A DNA stretch of 64,000 bases, taken from contig CAVZBZ010000002.1 in assembly GCA_963773665.1 (NCBI GenBank), positions 1,054,001-1,118,000 on the forward strand, written 5' to 3'. This DNA comes from DATJLY01 sp963773665 (GTDB taxonomy: Bacteria; Pseudomonadota; Alphaproteobacteria; ATCC43930; CGMCC-115725). Both the position numbers and the translations under genes were made by a program. Shown piece by piece: positions 19,406 to 27,832 of this stretch; the stretch's first letter is position 1; every line of letters starts with the position of its first letter. The notes under the pieces are model-generated. The model did no database searches and was not told the origin of the DNA. It was given only the letters and a program-made list of their open reading frames with translations.

Positions 19406-20785
19406 ATGCTTCCCCGCACCCTGCCGCCCGCCGCGGACGGCGCCGAATCCCTGCTCGAAGCGACGCTCGCGCGGCTGCCCGACGAATGGACCCTGCTGCC
19501 GCGCCGCCGGATCGGCGGCGAAGGCGGACCGCAGGTGGGCGCGGTCCTGATCCATCCCGAGATCGGCGCGGCGCTCATCGACCTCGATGAGGCGCGGGTC
19601 GAGGCGGCCACGGAAGCGCTCGAGCGGCTCGTCGCGCGCGAGCGCATCGCGCGCGACGGCGAGGCGCTGCCGATCGTCGGATTGGCGCTCGAAGCGAGCG
19701 CGATCGCCGAGGTCGGCGAGCGGCTTGCCGCATCGTTCGAGAGCGCCCCGCGCTGCGCCATGCGCGATCGGCGCTGGCCGCACCGGCTCATCGACATCCT
19801 GCTGTCGGCCGAGGACGCGGCGATGGCGCCGCTCCGCCCGCCCGAGCCCGAGCCCGAGCCCGAGCCCGAAGCACCGCCGCCCGCACGCTTCCTCAGGATC
19901 GAGCCGGAGGACGCGCCGATCCTGCACGATGACAGCGGCGACGGTCCCGCCCCGGTCCGGCCGCGGCGCGCGCCGGCATGGGTGGCGCTGGGCCTCGGCG
20001 GCCTGATCCTCGCGGGCGGCGCGGCCGCCGCGTATCTCATTTCCGGCGAGGGCGCAGACCCGCCGCCGCCTGTCGCCGCGATCGAGCCGCCGCCGCCCGC
20101 GCCGCACGCCGCGCCGAGCGAGGCCGCGCCGGTTCCCGCGCCGCCGAGCGCCGCCGCCAAGGACATGGCCGAAGCGACGAAGCCGCCCGAGAAGCTGCCG
20201 GCGCCGGTGGCGGTGCTGCCGCCGCCCAAGCCCGAGCCGGTTCCGATGCCGGAGGTTGCCGCCACGCCGCCGCCGCCCGCCGCCCCCGCTCCCGAGCCGC
20301 CGCCGGAGGTTGCGCCACAAAAAGCGGCCGCCGCGCCGCCGCCGCCGGAAGCGCCTGTCACGAAAGCGGCCGCTTCGAGCCCGGCGGCGCCGAAGAAGGA
20401 GCCCGCGAAAACGGAGGCGAAGCCGCGCAAGCCCGAGAAGAAAGAGGTCGCCGCGCTCACCCCGAAGAAGGCCAAGGCCGAGCCGCCGGCGCGTCCGGCC
20501 GCTGCGGCGCCGCCAGCGGTGGCGGCGCTGCCGCCCGCCTCAGGCGGGCCGCCGATCGACGCCTCGGACCTGCCGGCCTTCGAGGGGACCGATGCCCCGC
20601 CGCAGGACCAGTCGGCTTCCGCCGCTCCGGCCGGGACGCCGGTGCTGCCGTCCTCGCCCTATCTCGGCGCGCCGGCGCCGGGCGCCCCGGTGATGCTGCT
20701 GCCGCAAGCGGCCGCGCCCGCCGCGATGCCGGGCGCGCGCGGCGGCCCCGCGATCGGCGGGCTGGTCGGAAGCGGTTTGCGGTAA
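19406..20785 (+). CDS. Pro/Ala-rich single-pass membrane protein of unknown function
   Basis: About 459 residues from MLPRTLPPAADGAE. An N-terminal globular region (LDEARVEAATEALERLVARE) resembles small nuclease-like or NERD-like folds only vaguely. A PEPEPEPEPE tract comes next, then one transmembrane helix (AWVALGLGGLILAGGAAAAY, near residue 192). The remainder is a long Pro/Ala/Lys-rich low-complexity tail, likely extracytoplasmic. Such tails span the periplasm or bind the wall in some proteins. No family recognised. Two hairpin-repeat units follow the stop. Confidence 0.7.
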   Translation: MLPRTLPPAADGAESLLEATLARLPDEWTLLPRRRIGGEGGPQVGAVLIHPEIGAALIDLDEARVEAATEALERLVARERIARDGEALPIVGLALEASAIAEVGERLAASFESAPRCAMRDRRWPHRLIDILLSAEDAAMAPLRPPEPEPEPEPEAPPPARFLRIEPEDAPILHDDSGDGPAPVRPRRAPAWVALGLGGLILAGGAAAAYLISGEGADPPPPVAAIEPPPPAPHAAPSEAAPVPAPPSAAAKDMAEATKPPEKLPAPVAVLPPPKPEPVPMPEVAATPPPPAAPAPEPPPEVAPQKAAAAPPPPEAPVTKAAASSPAAPKKEPAKTEAKPRKPEKKEVAALTPKKAKAEPPARPAAAAPPAVAALPPASGGPPIDASDLPAFEGTDAPPQDQSASAAPAGTPVLPSSPYLGAPAPGAPVMLLPQAAAPAAMPGARGGPAIGGLVGSGLR

Positions 20786-20797
20786 TTACATACCGCT

Positions 20798-20901
20798 AAA
20801 ATTGGGTTCGTTCGGTAATTCGGGCCGCCCGCGGCGGAAGCCGCCGCGAAAATTGGCTTCGTTCGGTAATTCCGCTGCCGGGCTCCCGCTTCGCGGCAGC
20901 G
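20798..20901. repeat. Duplicated 24-bp repeat, each copy followed by a hairpin
   Basis: Two 24-base copies (20798-20821 and 20849-20872), differing at one base and sharing TTCGTTCGGTAATTC, lie 51 bases apart. The first is followed by a GCGGCGG/CCGCCGC stem with loop AAG, the second by a CGCTGCC/GGCAGCG stem. The unit repeat-hairpin-repeat-hairpin downstream of a stop suggests a REP-like element that may also end transcription before purB. Confidence 0.6.
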
Positions 20902-21016
20902 CCGGCTTGAACGCAACTACCATACAGATGCACTATGGCGTCGCGCCGGCGCCGGTGCAAGCGCCGACTCGTCCGGGCGGTTGCGTGGGCCGCGGGGCTG
21001 GGCTAAGCGCCGGGGC

Positions 21017-22312
21017 ATGATCCCGCGCTACAGCCGGCCCGAGATGAGCGCGATCTGGGAGCCGGAGACCCGCTTCCGCATCTGGCTCGAGATCGAGACG
21101 CTGGCCGCCGAGGCGCTCGAGGAGGCGGGCGTGATCCCGCAGGGCGTCGCCGCGGCCGTACGCGAGCGCGGCGCCTTCGACGTGGCGCGCATCGACGAGA
21201 TCGAGCGCGAGACCAGGCACGACGTGGTCGCGTTCCTCACCAACCTCGCCGAGCATGTCGGGCCCGAGGCGCGCTTCGTGCACCAGGGCCTCACCTCGAG
21301 CGACGTGCTCGACACCTGCCTCGCCGTGCAGCTGATGCGCGCAAGCGACATCCTGGTCGCCGATCTCGACGCGCTCCTCGCGGTGCTGAAGCGCCGCGCG
21401 CTGGAGCACAAGAGCACGATCACCATCGGCCGCAGCCACGGCATCCATGCCGAGCCCACCACCTTCGGCCTGAAGCTCGCGAGCTTTTACGCCGAGTTCG
21501 CGCGCGCCCGCGTGCGGCTGCTGCGCGCGCGCGACGAGATCGCGACCTGCGCCATTTCCGGCGCGGTCGGCACGTTCGCCGACGTGCCGCCCTCGGTCGA
21601 GGCGCATGTCGCGCGGAAGCTCGGCCTTTCGGTCGAGCCGGTCTCGACGCAGGTGATCCCGCGCGACCGGCACGCCTATTACTTCGCGACGCTTGCCGTG
21701 ATCGCCAGCTCGATCGAGCGGCTCGCGACCGAGATCCGCCATTTGCAGCGCACCGAGGTTCGCGAGGCGGAGGAGTTTTTCGCGCCGGGCCAGAAAGGCT
21801 CGTCCGCCATGCCGCACAAGCGCAATCCGGTGCTGGCCGAGAACCTGACCGGCCTCGCGCGCCTCGTGCGGGCGGCCGCGGTGCCGGCGCTCGAGGACGT
21901 GGCGCTGTGGCACGAACGCGACATCTCGCATAGCTCGGTCGAGCGCGTCATCGCGCCCGATGCGACGGTGGCGCTCGATTTCGCGCTGGCGCGGCTCGCC
22001 GGATTGATCGACCGGCTCGTGGTCTATCCCGAGGCGATGCGGGAGAACCTCGCGCGCCTCCGCGGCCTGCACAATTCGCAGCGCGTGCTCCTGGCGCTGA
22101 CCCAGGCCGGCATGAGCCGCGAGGACGCCTATCGCGCGGTGCAGAAGAACGCGATGGAGTCATGGCGGACCGGCCAGCCGTTCCTCGATCTCCTGGCCGC
22201 CGATGCCGAGGTCACGCGCCACCTGCCGCGCGAAAAGCTCGAACAACATTTCGACGACGCCTATCACCTGAAGCACGTCGACACCATCTTCGCGCGCGTG
22301 TTCGGGGCGTAG
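21017..22312 (+). CDS. purB: Adenylosuccinate lyase
   Basis: 431 residues from MIPRYSRPEMSAIWEPETRF; an upstream in-frame ATG at 20981 is in non-conserved sequence. It catalyses two steps: SAICAR to AICAR plus fumarate in purine synthesis, and adenylosuccinate to AMP plus fumarate. The family signature GSSAMPHKRNP (about residues 261-271) holds the catalytic Ser loop; the active-site His region TIGRSHGIHAEPTTFG and LTSSDVLDTCL are also typical. Length is normal. Confidence 0.95.
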   Translation: MIPRYSRPEMSAIWEPETRFRIWLEIETLAAEALEEAGVIPQGVAAAVRERGAFDVARIDEIERETRHDVVAFLTNLAEHVGPEARFVHQGLTSSDVLDTCLAVQLMRASDILVADLDALLAVLKRRALEHKSTITIGRSHGIHAEPTTFGLKLASFYAEFARARVRLLRARDEIATCAISGAVGTFADVPPSVEAHVARKLGLSVEPVSTQVIPRDRHAYYFATLAVIASSIERLATEIRHLQRTEVREAEEFFAPGQKGSSAMPHKRNPVLAENLTGLARLVRAAAVPALEDVALWHERDISHSSVERVIAPDATVALDFALARLAGLIDRLVVYPEAMRENLARLRGLHNSQRVLLALTQAGMSREDAYRAVQKNAMESWRTGQPFLDLLAADAEVTRHLPREKLEQHFDDAYHLKHVDTIFARVFGA

Positions 22313-22323
22313 GGTGCGTGAAA

Positions 22324-22353
22324 CCCTCTCCGCCCGCTTGCGGGGGGAGAGGG
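22324..22353. repeat. CCCTCTCC-type intergenic hairpin repeat
   Basis: An imperfect stem of about 12 pairs (CCCTCTCC against GGAGAGGG, with GCCCGC against GCGGGG inside) lies in the 54 bases between purB and the DUF2784 gene. A close relative with an 11-bp perfect stem is at 37875-37899. Such units are dispersed in alphaproteobacterial genomes and could end or attenuate transcription. Confidence 0.55.
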
Positions 22354-22366
22354 AAACGAGGCGGAC

Positions 22367-22771
22367 ATGAGCCACCAACTCCTTGTGACCGCGGCAGCGG
22401 CGATTTTCTGGGCGCATGCCGTCGTGATCGCGTTCAACGTCGCGGGCCTCGTCGTGATTCCGCTGGGCGCTTGGCGGGCGTGGCGGTTCGTGCGCAGTTT
22501 CCGGTTGCGCGCGCTCCATCTCGCAGCACTCGGCGCCGTCGCGCTCCAGGCGGTGCTGGGGCAGGCGTGCTTTCTCACGATCTGGCAGAGCGATTTGCTC
22601 GCGCGCGCCGGCGAGCCCGCTTCCTACCAGCCGCTGATCGAGCGCTGGGTCGAGCGCATCGTGTTCTGGCCGCTGCCGATCTGGGCGTTCGCCGCGCTCT
22701 ATTGCGGCGTCGCCCTTTATACGCTGCTGCTGTGGCGGCTCGTGCCGCCGCGCAGGCCGTTCCGAACCTAG
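22367..22771 (+). CDS. DUF2784-family small membrane protein
   Basis: 134 residues with four predicted membrane spans (AAAAIFWAHAVVIAFNVAGL; the LHLAALGAVALQAVLG region; IVFWPLPIWAFAALYCGVAL). Conserved features of DUF2784 include a HA-x-V near the start, C-F-L-T near the middle, and W-x-E-R-I-V-F-W-P near the end. It is an inner-membrane protein of unknown function. It is followed tail-to-tail by a binding-protein gene. Confidence 0.75.
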   Translation: MSHQLLVTAAAAIFWAHAVVIAFNVAGLVVIPLGAWRAWRFVRSFRLRALHLAALGAVALQAVLGQACFLTIWQSDLLARAGEPASYQPLIERWVERIVFWPLPIWAFAALYCGVALYTLLLWRLVPPRRPFRT

Positions 22772-22784
22772 CTGGCGTCTCGTT

Positions 22785-23825
22785 CTATTTCGCCGAGGCG
22801 GTCTCCTCCTTGGCGTAGCGCTTGGCCGCCCGCTCGACGAAGCTCAGATCGGCATATTTCCGGACGTCGAACGTGTGATCGAGGAAGCCGAACTTCACCT
22901 GCGTGTCGATGTTCCGCTGCAACGCGTCGAGATCGGGCTTGGCGTTCGGATCGCGGTACTCGTCCTTCTTCGTCAGGTAATAGGGCGTGAACATCGCTTC
23001 GGGCTGCTTCGCCACCCCGGCCACGAACTTGATCGCGGCCTCGCGATTGGCGGGCGTCTGCATCCAATGGATGCCGCGCACCAGATCGTCGAAGAAATCG
23101 TCGAGCGCCGCGCGGTTCTTTTCGAGGAAGCCCGTGCGCGCGACCATCACGATCATCTGCGACGTGCCCATGCCATCGCGCATGGTGAAGAGCGTGTGCG
23201 CGCCCTTTTGCACATCGGACGCGAAATTGAAGGGCTCGACCATCGACACGACATCGGCCTTGCCCTGGAGCAGCATCGCGCCGATCGTCGGAAAATTCGC
23301 CTCGACGATCGAATAGTCGTGCGGGAACATGAGCCCGTGCTTGGCGAGGACGGCGCGCGCGCCGATATCGACCGCGGCGCCGATCACGTTGACGCCCAAG
23401 ACCTTGCCCTTCAGGTCCTCAATCTTCTTTATGCCGTTGTCGTTCCGCACCATGTACTCGACCGAGTCATAGCCGGGATGGCCGTCCTGAAACCCGTCGG
23501 CGACGACGCGCATGTCGTCGAGATGAGCGTTCTCGATGGCGAGCCCGAGGCTCGAATAGGCGAGCGAGGCGATGTCGAGTTGGCCTGCGGCCAATCCGGT
23601 GATCTCCGGCGACGTGCCCTGGAAGCGCAGGGGCTCGACCGTGTAGCTCTTGCCATAATGTTTCAGGATGTCGGGCTTCTCGAAGACGAGCGGCGCCATG
23701 TCGCCTGAAATGACGACCCAACCGATGCTTATCTTGAGCGGCTCGGCGGCGCGGGCCGAGAATTGCGGCGCGAACGCCGCCGCCATGAGGGCGGCCGCGG
23801 CCGCCGACAGACTGTGCCTGACGCG
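22785..23825 (-). CDS. ABC-type nitrate/sulfonate/taurine-like solute-binding protein
   Basis: 346 residues from MRVRHSLSAAAAALMAAAFA, a clear Sec signal ending near FSARAAEP; the ATG nine codons upstream only extends the basic part. The mature part has the NMT1/SsuA-type type II binding fold (KISIGWVVISGDMAPLVFEK; LAAGQLDIASLAYSSLGLA; TSQMIVMVARTGFLEKN). It should bind a small anion or cofactor-like molecule in the periplasm. No ABC permease or ATPase gene lies nearby, so it is an orphan receptor. Confidence 0.85.
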   Translation of the reverse strand, partial: RVRHSLSAAAAALMAAAFAPQFSARAAEPLKISIGWVVISGDMAPLVFEKPDILKHYGKSYTVEPLRFQGTSPEITGLAAGQLDIASLAYSSLGLAIENAHLDDMRVVADGFQDGHPGYDSVEYMVRNDNGIKKIEDLKGKVLGVNVIGAAVDIGARAVLAKHGLMFPHDYSIVEANFPTIGAMLLQGKADVVSMVEPFNFASDVQKGAHTLFTMRDGMGTSQMIVMVARTGFLEKNRAALDDFFDDLVRGIHWMQTPANREAAIKFVAGVAKQPEAMFTPYYLTKKDEYRDPNAKPDLDALQRNIDTQVKFGFLDHTFDVRKYADLSFVERAAKRYAKEETASAK

Positions 23826-23917
23826 CATCGTTTCCTCCCATGTGAGCGGCATTCGCCGTTCTTTAGCTTATCGCAACCATTGTGCCACTTTCGCGGCTTC
23901 GGGGCAAACGAAGCTTG

Positions 23918-23947
23918 CATATGGCCGGCCTTGTCCCGGCCATCCAC
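23918..23947. repeat. GGCCGGCCTTGTCCCGGCC-type intergenic repeat
   Basis: The stretch GGCCGGCCTTGTCCCGGCC with flanking CATAT and ATCCAC is typical of a short dispersed repeat in alphaproteobacterial intergenic regions. It lies in the 243-base gap between the divergent binding-protein and SHOCT genes. Only one copy is seen in this window, so the assignment rests on memory of the family. Confidence 0.35.
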
Positions 23948-24068
23948 GGTTGTGGTCGCTGCTGTGGCGGCTCGTTCCGCCACGACTGCGCGCGCGCCGT
24001 TGATCCACATCAAGGACCGGGCGCCGGACGGGACGATGATAAAAACGTTATCTTTCCGGAGGTCGTCC

Positions 24069-24533
24069 ATGGCCGTCAGAATGCTCTCCGCCGACCCGAT
24101 CCGCGCGCACGCGAAACGTCTCGCCGCGTTCGCCGTCGCACTGGTCTTCGCCATCGCGGCGCTGCCTGCGCTCGCCCAGCAGCCGCCGGCGCCGCCGAAT
24201 GTTCCGGACGCGCCGTACGGCTACGGTCACATGATGTGGGGCGGGCCGTGGGGCGGGCCGGGATTGGGCTGGCATCCCTTCATGATCGTCGGCCCGATCT
24301 TCGCGCTGCTCGCCATCATCGGCATCATGGCCATCTTCGTATGGCTGGTGCGTTGGGCGACCCGCGGCTATCCGTTTCATGGTCACGGCTTCCACCATCT
24401 CCATGGTGGCTGTCCCTGGTGCGGCGGTCCCGGCCCCGGCCGCGCCGCCCTCGACATTCTCGAGGAACGCTTCGCCAGAGGCGAGATCGACAAGGCCGAG
24501 TTCGAGGAGAAGCGCAAGCTCCTCGGCCGCTAG
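24069..24533 (+). CDS. SHOCT-domain membrane protein
   Basis: 154 residues from the ATG at 24069, which follows GGAGG at good spacing; a much longer in-frame opening upstream has no such signal. It has an N-terminal signal or anchor (FAVALVFAIAALPALAQQ), a Gly/Trp-rich linker (MMWGGPWGGPGLGW), a second membrane span (IFALLAIIGIMAIFVWLVRW), a His/Cys-rich loop (HGHGFHHLHGGCPWCGG) and a C-terminal SHOCT helix (ALDILEERFARGEIDKAEFE). SHOCT modules are short oligomerisation motifs. The His/Cys loop might bind metal, which is inference. Confidence 0.75.
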   Translation: MAVRMLSADPIRAHAKRLAAFAVALVFAIAALPALAQQPPAPPNVPDAPYGYGHMMWGGPWGGPGLGWHPFMIVGPIFALLAIIGIMAIFVWLVRWATRGYPFHGHGFHHLHGGCPWCGGPGPGRAALDILEERFARGEIDKAEFEEKRKLLGR

Positions 24534-24792
24534 CGACGAACCAGGTCTGAGCGGCGGATACCGCCCCCACCGCGCTTTGGGCCCGACGGCAAGGTCAGTC
24601 TCCTCGTCACGTGAAATGCGCGACCGGTTCGGAATCGCACCGCCGCTGACGAGAGCAAACCGTGCAAAAACACGACCGGATATCCGGCGTCACGCTTCCG
24701 ATGGTTGGAATCGGCGTCGGGCGCCGCACGTTCAGGCATTGAAATGGACATCAAACGATGCTAGTTTTTGTGCTACACATAGGAATTTAAAG

Positions 24793-24990
24793 ATGCGTAC
24801 GACTCTTGCGCTCGATGACGAGCTTGTGGCCAAGGCTCAGGCCTTCACTGGCCTAAAGGAGAAGTCCAGCCTAGTCCGGGAAGCGCTCAAAGCCCTCATC
24901 GAGCGTGAAAGCGCGCGACGACTGGCACGTCTGGGCGGCAGCGAACCTGCTCTGAAGGCACCGCAGCGGCGACGGCCGAAGTCTGCGTGA
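24793..24990 (+). CDS. VapB-family type II antitoxin
   Basis: 65 residues from ATG at 24793 (MRTTLALDDELVAKAQAFTG). The N-terminus is a short ribbon-helix-helix-like DNA-binding segment as in VapB antitoxins with the pattern R-T-T-L-x-L-D-D-x-L. Helix KSSLVREALKALIERESARR and a basic tail would wrap the toxin. The stop overlaps the GTG start of the toxin gene, the usual antitoxin-first coupling. The two proteins likely repress their own promoter in the AT-rich stretch just upstream. Confidence 0.85.
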   Translation: MRTTLALDDELVAKAQAFTGLKEKSSLVREALKALIERESARRLARLGGSEPALKAPQRRRPKSA

Positions 24991-25370
24991 TCCTGGTCGA
25001 TACGTCCGTCTGGGTTGACCATCTGCGCGCGGGCGACAAGGCGCTCGCCGACTTGCTCGATGCCGGAATGGTGCTGACGCACCCCTTCGTTATCGGCGAA
25101 CTCGCTTTGGGCAATCTGCGTCAGCGCGAACTGGTGCTGAACGCCCTGTCGGACCTACCCTGCGCCCACATTGCCACAGATGCGGAAGCCCTGCGCTTCA
25201 TCGGTCGCCACGTATTGTTCGGGCGCGGCGTCGGGTATGTCGATGTCCATTTGCTCGCCGGGGCGCGGCTGACCGCAGGAGCGGAACTGTGGACGAACGA
25301 CAAGCGACTGCGCGGCATCGCCGCTCACTTGGGTTTGGCGTTCATGCCGCGGCCGCATCGCGGATCATAG
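24987..25370 (+). CDS. VapC-family PIN-domain ribonuclease toxin
   Basis: 127 residues from a GTG at 24987 that overlaps the antitoxin stop. The PIN acidic residues are all present: Asp5 (MILVDTSVWVDHL), Glu38 (FVIGELALG), Asp86 (VGYVDVHLL) and Asp105 (LWTNDKRL). VapC toxins cut tRNA or rRNA when freed from VapB. The operon looks intact, and its context (a moderately AT-richer patch between unrelated genes) suggests lateral acquisition. Confidence 0.9.
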   Translation: MILVDTSVWVDHLRAGDKALADLLDAGMVLTHPFVIGELALGNLRQRELVLNALSDLPCAHIATDAEALRFIGRHVLFGRGVGYVDVHLLAGARLTAGAELWTNDKRLRGIAAHLGLAFMPRPHRGS

Positions 25371-25531
25371 GGCTATGGCGTAGACATAGTGCTCATCATC
25401 GTCGGTCGTGGCCCGCCGGACCGTTCCGCTCCGCATCCCTCCGTCTTGAGCGGCCGCGCCAGTCGCCCGATGGCAACGCCCGCCCGGTCCGGGTTATGGT
25501 CGTTCGGACACAAGGAATCGGGGAGGCAGGG

Positions 25532-26545
25532 ATGAGGCACTCTGGCGCCGCGCGGCGCGGGTTGGCGCTGGCCGTTATCGCGGGTTTCGCGCTCGCCGCG
25601 GGACCCGTTTGCGCCGAGGCGATCAAGATCGGCATCGGCCCCGTCACTGCATCCGGAGCGATCTTCATCGCCCAGGACAAAGGCTATTTCGCCGCCGAGA
25701 ACATCGAGGCCGAGGCGATCAGCTTCGATGCCGCGCAATCGGTCGCTCAAGGCGTGGTCGCGGGCGATCTCGATTTCGGCGCCACCGCGGCGACCGCGGC
25801 CGCCTATAACCTCGCGGCGAAAGGCGGCCTCAGGATCATCGGCGGCCAGGGGCGCGAGGTGCCGACCTTCCACAACGCCGCCATTCTGGCCTCCAATCGC
25901 GCCTGGGATGCGGGCCTCAAATCGCTCAAGGACATGGGCAACCATACGATCGGCATCGTCCAGGTCGGCGGCCCGATCCACTACGAGGTCGTGCTCGCGG
26001 CGGAGAAATACGGGATCGACGTGAAATCGATGCGCCTCGTTGCGCTGCAGGGCCTGTCGGTTCTGGCCTCGGCGCTGGCCGGCGGCACGGTCGATGCCGG
26101 GGTCGAGGTGAGCACCATCGCCTTGAAGCTCAGGGACGAGGGCAAGGCGCATCTTCTCGCCTGGGTCGGCGACGAGACGCCGTGGCAGAACACGCTGCTG
26201 CTCGCCGCGACCAAGACCGCGAACGACCGGCAGAAGACCGAGGCGTTCCTGCGCGCCTACAAGAAGGGCGCGCGCGACTATTACGATGCCTTCACCGGCC
26301 TCGACGGGAAGCGCAAGGACGGCCCCACGGCGGCGGCGACGCTGGCGATCATCGCCAAGCACCTGAACCAGCCGGCCGCGCAATTGGCGCAGGGCATCTC
26401 CTACGACGATCCCGACGCGCGGCTCGACGTGCAGGACGTTTTGCGTCAGATCGCGTGGTTCAAGTCGCAGGGCATGCTGCCGGCCGATGCCGACGGCAGG
26501 TCGATGATCGACACGCGCTATGTCGTGCCGCTCGTCACGCAATAA
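25532..26545 (+). CDS. ABC-type solute-binding protein (NMT1/SsuA-like)
   Basis: 337 residues from the ATG at 25532, behind GGGGAGG. The Sec signal LALAVIAGFALAAGPVCAEA leads to a type II periplasmic-binding fold (IKIGIGPVTASGAIFIAQDK; GVVAGDLDFGATAATAAAYN; VQVGGPIHYEVVLAAEKYG). No permease or ATPase is nearby. It precedes the Rieske oxygenase gene by 15 bases, so it probably captures the oxygenase substrate or a related acid. Confidence 0.85.
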   Translation: MRHSGAARRGLALAVIAGFALAAGPVCAEAIKIGIGPVTASGAIFIAQDKGYFAAENIEAEAISFDAAQSVAQGVVAGDLDFGATAATAAAYNLAAKGGLRIIGGQGREVPTFHNAAILASNRAWDAGLKSLKDMGNHTIGIVQVGGPIHYEVVLAAEKYGIDVKSMRLVALQGLSVLASALAGGTVDAGVEVSTIALKLRDEGKAHLLAWVGDETPWQNTLLLAATKTANDRQKTEAFLRAYKKGARDYYDAFTGLDGKRKDGPTAAATLAIIAKHLNQPAAQLAQGISYDDPDARLDVQDVLRQIAWFKSQGMLPADADGRSMIDTRYVVPLVTQ

Positions 26546-26560
26546 GGCGGGGAGGTTCGC

Positions 26561-27832
26561 ATGCTCACCGAGGCCGAGAACGAACTTCTGACGCGGGTCG
26601 GCCCAGGCACGAAGATGGGCGAGATGCTGCGCGAGTTCTGGACGCCGGCGCTGCGCTCGGCGGCACTCGAGGCCGACGGCGCGCCGCGCCGGGTGCGGCT
26701 TCTGGGGCAGAACTTCGTGGCCTTCCGCGCGACCGACGGACGGGTCGGAGTCCTGAACGAGGCGTGCCCGCACCGCTGCGCCTCGCTCATGCTCGCGCGC
26801 AACGAGGAGAACGGGCTGCGCTGCATCTTCCACGGCTGGAAGATCGACGTCTCGGGCAAGGTCGTCGATTGCCCGTCCGAGCCGCCCGAGCGGCGCGCCG
26901 AATTCGCCGCCCGCGTTCCTGTTGTGCATTATCCCGTGCGCGAGGCGGGCGGGTTGGTCTGGGTCTATCTCGGCCGGCGCAATACGCCGCCGCGGTTTTT
27001 CGATTTCGAGTTCCACGCGCCGCCGGCCGATTCGGTCGTGCGCTGCGCCGTCATTCACGGCAACTGGCTCCAGGGCTTCGAGGGGCAGCTCGATAGCGCC
27101 CATCTCGGCATGCTGCACAAAAGCTCGATCGGGCCGGGCCAGGCGCGGCGCGGCGACAACGCTCTGTCGCGCTTCTCGCGCGCCAACACGAGCCCGCGCT
27201 TCGAATTCTTGGAGACCCCCTACGGCTTCCGCGAGGCGGCGCTGCGCGAGCTCGACGACGGCACCGTCTATGCGCGCATCCGCGAGGTCGTGTTCCCGTA
27301 CTATTCCTTCATTCCAGGCGAGCATGGCGAGCCGCGCCTCGTCGTCGTGGTGGTGCCGATCGACGACGAGTGGAGCGCGCACTGGTATTACTACATGAAT
27401 CCGTTCGGCCCCGTGCCCGACGCCTATCGGCAGCAGATGCTGTGGGGCACGGGCGGCGATTCCGACGATTACGCCGCCGACCGCGGCAGCGCCGCCAACG
27501 TCTGGCACCAGGACCGGAGCGCGATGAAGGCGGGGCACTGGAGCGGCCTCATGCGCAATTTCACGTACGAGGATTTCATCATCGAGGAATCGATGGGGCC
27601 GATCGCCGACCGCACGCGCGAATATCTCGGCACCAGCGATGCCGTGATCGTGCGCGCGCGGCGCATGCTGTTCGAGGCGCTGCGCCAGCACGAGGGCGGC
27701 AAGCTGCCGTTCGGGCTCGACGGCGCCGCCGACTATCGCCGCATCCGCGCGCTCGCCATCCGCTTCCCGCACGGCACCAACTGGCTCGAGATCGATCCGT
27801 TCGATCCGCCGGGCTTCGCCGCGAAATCCTAG
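26561..27832 (+). CDS. Rieske non-haem iron oxygenase, aromatic-ring-hydroxylating alpha subunit type
   Basis: 423 residues. The Rieske 2Fe-2S ligands are Cys69-x-His71 (EACPHRCASL) and Cys88-x2-His91 (CIFHGWK). The catalytic iron site is Asp178-x2-His181-x4-His186 (LDSAHLGMLH). N-terminal EFWTPALRSAAL and the size match phthalate 4,5-dioxygenase/vanillate-demethylase-type monomeric oxygenases. These hydroxylate or demethylate aromatic acids using electrons from a reductase, which is not encoded nearby. Co-directional with the binding-protein gene upstream and convergent with the CocE gene (ends overlap by four bases). Confidence 0.9.
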   Translation: MLTEAENELLTRVGPGTKMGEMLREFWTPALRSAALEADGAPRRVRLLGQNFVAFRATDGRVGVLNEACPHRCASLMLARNEENGLRCIFHGWKIDVSGKVVDCPSEPPERRAEFAARVPVVHYPVREAGGLVWVYLGRRNTPPRFFDFEFHAPPADSVVRCAVIHGNWLQGFEGQLDSAHLGMLHKSSIGPGQARRGDNALSRFSRANTSPRFEFLETPYGFREAALRELDDGTVYARIREVVFPYYSFIPGEHGEPRLVVVVVPIDDEWSAHWYYYMNPFGPVPDAYRQQMLWGTGGDSDDYAADRGSAANVWHQDRSAMKAGHWSGLMRNFTYEDFIIEESMGPIADRTREYLGTSDAVIVRARRMLFEALRQHEGGKLPFGLDGAADYRRIRALAIRFPHGTNWLEIDPFDPPGFAAKS

